A DNA stretch of 6,995 nucleotides from NCBI GenBank assembly GCA_035528235.1, contig DATKZB010000031.1, positions 1 to 6,995 on the forward strand, in the 5' to 3' direction. The position numbers and the translations under genes are program-made. Below the pieces are notes generated by a model. That model searched no databases. It saw only the letters and a list, made by a program, of their open reading frames with translations, and was not told the DNA's origin. Below are positions 4,912 to 6,995 of the stretch, one piece after another. The stretch comes from DATKZB01 sp035528235 (GTDB taxonomy: Bacteria; Planctomycetota; Phycisphaerae; FEN-1346). Each line of letters opens with the position of its first letter. Position 1 is the first letter of the stretch.

Positions 4912-6726
4912 CTACGCGTCGATCTGCTGCACGAGGTCCCAGTCGGGCGCGACGGGTTTTTGCGGCTCGATGACCAGGGCGCCGGCCTTGTCGCGGCGGA
5001 TGACGAGGTACTTCTGCCACGCGGGGTCCTGGCGCGGCAGCGGTCGGGTGGCGTCGGGGGCGTCGAAGGAGAGGTGCGGCCCCCGGCTCTCGGTCCGCGT
5101 GCCGCAGGCCGTCAGAACCATCTCGGCCACCAGGGCGATGTTGCGAGTCTCGGCCAGAAACTCCTCGCCCGCCTCGCGAGCGTCCCACGGGCGCCGGGTG
5201 ATGGCCGCCAGTTTGGCCAGCCCCTCTCGGACGCCGTCGGCCGTCCGCTTGACGCCGGCCCGCATGGTCATCAGATGCTGAATGACCCGGCGGGCTTCAC
5301 GGACGTCGATGAGGTCGCCCGTCGTCGCGGCATCGCCGGCGGGCGGCGCGGGGAGCGGAGCGCCTGGCTTCGAGCCCCTGGCGAGGGCGGCGGCCTGCTC
5401 GCCGGCGACCCGGCCCATAACCTGGCTGTCCATGAGGGCGTTGCCGCCGGGCCGATTGGCGCCGTGCTGGCCGCCGGCCACCTCGCCGCACGCAAAAAGG
5501 CCGGGCACGCTCGTGGCGGCCCGCTCGTTGATCTTCACGCCGCCCTGAAAATGCTGGCACGCCGGCGCGAGTTCGATGCGGTCGCCCCGCTCGAGCACGA
5601 TGCCGCGCTGGGACAGCCACTCGACGCTGGGCATGTTGATGGCCTTCAGCCGCGCCAGAGGCGAGACCGCGTATGGCGGCCGGGTCAGGTCCAACGCGGC
5701 GATGGTCCGGTACTTCGCCCACAGCGACGGGTCCATCTTCGCAAGGTCCAGCCCCGCCGGATTCGTCGAGAAGTCCATGAAGACCGGGTGGCCCTTCTGC
5801 ATCTCGGAGAAGACAGCGATGTCGACGACGTGGCTCTCGTCGCGGTACGCCAGCGGCCACGAGGCCCCCTTCTTGAAGAGGACGGCGTAGACCTGCTCGG
5901 GCGGCGTGCCCGGGGGGAAGTAGTCGCGGAGGAACTCGCGGCCGTCCTTGGTGACGAGTCGCGGCCAGGCCCGCATGAGGCTGCCCGAGCAGGCGAGTTT
6001 GGTCTTGGTGCTCGACAGGCCGATCTGGATGAACTCGAGGTTCACCAGTTCCGCCCCCGCCCGGTACGCCATGGCGTGTCCGTCGCCGGTCATGCCGGGC
6101 GGGAAGACGTTGACCTCGAAGACCTCGCCCGCGCCGCCGGTGGCCAGGATGACCGCCCCGGCGGCGATGAGCCTACCGTCGGCCAGCCGCACGCCTGCCG
6201 CGCGGCCGGCGGCGTCGAGCGCCAGGTCCGTCGCCATGACGTTCTCGAGAATCGGCAGGCCGCGCCGGCAAAACTCGTTCCGCAGCCCCTCGTGGATGTG
6301 GTTGGCAGTGTACGGGCCGGTGTAACAGGCGCGGGCGTAGTGCGAGCCGTCGGTCACGAATTGGTCGGCCAGGCCATCGGCGTTCTTGGCGAAGGGCACG
6401 CCCAGGCCGTCGAGGTAGTGAAACGCCTCCGCCGCGCCCTGGGCGAGGACGCGGGCCAGGCCGGCGTCGGACACGCGGCCGCCGATGCGGTAGATGTCCT
6501 CGGCGTGGTACCGCCAGGCGTCTGGGCCGCCCGGCTCGGTGTGCCCGAGCGTGGCGTGGAAGGCCATCCGGTCCGAGCAGGAGAGGGCGGTGACGCCCGC
6601 CTTGCCGAGCTCGCCCTTGGTAAGGACGAGGACGCTCGCGCTCATGTCGGCGGCGGCCAGGGCGGCCCGCAAGGCCGCGCCGCCGCTGCCGATGATGACC
6701 ACGTCCGCGCCCGTCGTCTTGGTCAT
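4912..6726 (-). CDS. FAD-binding oxidoreductase, SdhA/FrdA/L-aspartate oxidase superfamily
   Basis: A 604-residue soluble flavoprotein. The N-terminal dinucleotide-binding motif is DVVIIGSGGAALRAAL (8-23); a second FAD segment is AVILATGGAGEVFE (191-204). The FAD-binding and substrate region HFQGGVKIN (392-400) is followed by GLFACGEVAGGQHGANRPGG (409-428). The C-terminal domain has the family TESRGPH signature (545-551). Residues 40-50 lack the histidine that carries covalent FAD in respiratory SdhA/FrdA. The usual HPTG motif is replaced by EFIQIGLSST (231-240). H392 and R425 correspond to conserved substrate-binding positions. No iron-sulfur or membrane-anchor subunit gene is adjacent, so it is not a standard complex II. 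Substrate and electron partner are unknown; a fumarate-reductase-like or 2-oxoacid-related activity is possible. ATG 6726 has AAGGAG (6741..6736) 9 nt upstream, and a strong promoter precedes it. It probably drives pcm by readthrough. Confidence 0.87.
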   Translation of the reverse strand: MTKTTGADVVIIGSGGAALRAALAAADMSASVLVLTKGELGKAGVTALSCSDRMAFHATLGHTEPGGPDAWRYHAEDIYRIGGRVSDAGLARVLAQGAAEAFHYLDGLGVPFAKNADGLADQFVTDGSHYARACYTGPYTANHIHEGLRNEFCRRGLPILENVMATDLALDAAGRAAGVRLADGRLIAAGAVILATGGAGEVFEVNVFPPGMTGDGHAMAYRAGAELVNLEFIQIGLSSTKTKLACSGSLMRAWPRLVTKDGREFLRDYFPPGTPPEQVYAVLFKKGASWPLAYRDESHVVDIAVFSEMQKGHPVFMDFSTNPAGLDLAKMDPSLWAKYRTIAALDLTRPPYAVSPLARLKAINMPSVEWLSQRGIVLERGDRIELAPACQHFQGGVKINERAATSVPGLFACGEVAGGQHGANRPGGNALMDSQVMGRVAGEQAAALARGSKPGAPLPAPPAGDAATTGDLIDVREARRVIQHLMTMRAGVKRTADGVREGLAKLAAITRRPWDAREAGEEFLAETRNIALVAEMVLTACGTRTESRGPHLSFDAPDATRPLPRQDPAWQKYLVIRRDKAGALVIEPQKPVAPDWDLVQQIDA

Positions 6727-6760
6727 CCGCCAGGGCTCCTTCGTGTTCCGCGCCGCCGCA

Positions 6761-6785
6761 CCGACGGCCTGGGCAGGCCGGTCGG
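6761..6785 (-). promoter_or_regulatory. Hairpin in the flavoprotein mRNA leader
   Basis: CCGACGGCCT (6761-6770) pairs with AGGCCGGTCGG (6775-6785) around the 4-nt loop GGGC, with one bulged base. It falls in the roughly 70-nt leader between the predicted start near 6797 and ATG 6726, about 20 nt before the ribosome-binding site. It may stabilise the message or be a repeat remnant, since the GGCCTGGG core resembles elements C and D. No ligand-binding motif is recognised. Confidence 0.35.
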
Positions 6786-6803
6786 CTCCTCGCTCGGGAG
6801 GCC

Positions 6804-6832
6804 ACTATAGTCGCGGCGCGGAAAACGGTCAA
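6804..6832 (-). promoter_or_regulatory. Strong sigma-70-type promoter for the flavoprotein gene
   Basis: On the minus strand TTGACC (6832..6827) is followed after exactly 17 nt by TATAGT (6809..6804). Both hexamers differ from consensus at one position. Transcription would begin near 6797, leaving a leader of about 70 nt. This is the best promoter match in the window, and the spacer is AT-richer than its surroundings near the -35. Confidence 0.7.
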
Positions 6833-6866
6833 GGCGGCGCCCGCGGAAGGCCTAATGCTACCTTGT

Positions 6867-6995
6867 CAACTCCTGGACTTCTCGCGCGGCGGCCTTCCCA
6901 GGCCGCCGCGTCAGGTTGCCCTGCGCCAAGGCGCGGTGGCCCGCCCAAGGCGGGCAGGCTCTGGGAAGGCCACCGCGCGGCGTCCCGATAGGCCC
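6867..6995. repeat. Inverted hairpin doublet D with a nested hairpin (runs to the window edge)
   Basis: The first hairpin is a perfect 10-bp stem 6885-6894/6901-6910 with loop TTCCCA, identical in core and loop to the first hairpin of element C. After a 20-nt spacer comes an 11-bp stem, 6931-6941/6968-6978, whose loop ends in TGGGAA. That loop is enlarged by a nested 7-bp hairpin, GCCCGCC (6939-6945) with GGCGGGC (6949-6955). The left arm 6867-6881 resembles that of element C. The outer end is not resolved within the window. No coding sequence is supported from 6833 to 6995. Confidence 0.75.

Noticed and set aside
4702..6810. Long plus-strand open frame (702 codons) opposite the flavoprotein and part of pcm
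   Set aside because: It is antisense to well-supported genes. Its translation is rich in Arg, Gly, Ala and Val with no recognisable domain, as expected for stop-poor shadow frames at high GC.
6864..6869. Perfect TTGACA on the minus strand as a second promoter for the flavoprotein gene
   Set aside because: At the correct distance downstream there is only CCGCGG, with no -10-like sequence. The TTGACA partly overlaps the repeat's left arm.
1..6995. CRISPR array, tRNA or rRNA genes
   Set aside because: The repeats are inverted hairpin pairs scattered between genes, without regular direct spacing. No tRNA cloverleaf or rRNA segment was recognised by eye.

Overview
This is a high-GC (visibly about two-thirds G+C) bacterial chromosomal window with four complete, well-supported protein genes, one gene fragment running off the left edge, and compact intergenic regions mostly filled by hairpin-rich repeats. 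The gene content points to an anaerobic or facultative environmental bacterium: a siroheme-decarboxylase fusion, a CobA-HemD fusion, a Gfo/Idh/MocA oxidoreductase and an orphan SdhA/FrdA-like flavoprotein. The style (many Gfo/Idh/MocA proteins, TAGAAT -10 boxes, abundant GC-rich hairpin repeats) suggests Planctomycetota, but this is inference and no marker gene proves it.

Layout, left to right: (1) positions 1-92, minus strand, the first 30 codons of an IS630-type transposase whose end lies almost against the next gene; (2) 136-1113, minus, a fused AhbA-AhbB siroheme decarboxylase; (3) 1134-1220, a doublet of inverted hairpins; (4) 1265-2794, minus, a CobA-HemD fusion (precorrin-2-forming methyltransferase plus uroporphyrinogen-III synthase); (5) 2795-2982, a divergent promoter region with matching TAGAAT -10 boxes facing both ways; (6) 2983-3987, plus, a Gfo/Idh/MocA dehydrogenase; (7) 3984-4116, a MITE-like palindromic element whose terminal repeats contain the stop codons of both convergent neighbours; (8) 4113-4766, minus, protein-L-isoaspartate O-methyltransferase; (9) 4788-4895, a second hairpin doublet; (10) 4912-6726, minus, an FAD-binding oxidoreductase of the succinate dehydrogenase/fumarate reductase superfamily with a good promoter at 6804-6832; (11) 6867-6995, a third hairpin doublet running to the window edge.

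Functionally, cobA-hemD and ahbAB are probably one transcription unit on the minus strand. HemD would close hydroxymethylbilane to uroporphyrinogen III, CobA would methylate it to precorrin-2, and after oxidation and iron insertion by enzymes not in this window, AhbAB would decarboxylate siroheme. That is the entry into siroheme-dependent (alternative) heme synthesis, or into heme d1 synthesis if the partners are Nir-type. The other three genes show no evident link to this pathway.

No new defence or biosynthetic system is visible. The most unusual signals are the intergenic repeats: three doublets of inverted hairpins with complementary loops and compensatory stem changes, and a palindromic element that sits exactly on the shared CTAG stop site of two convergent genes.
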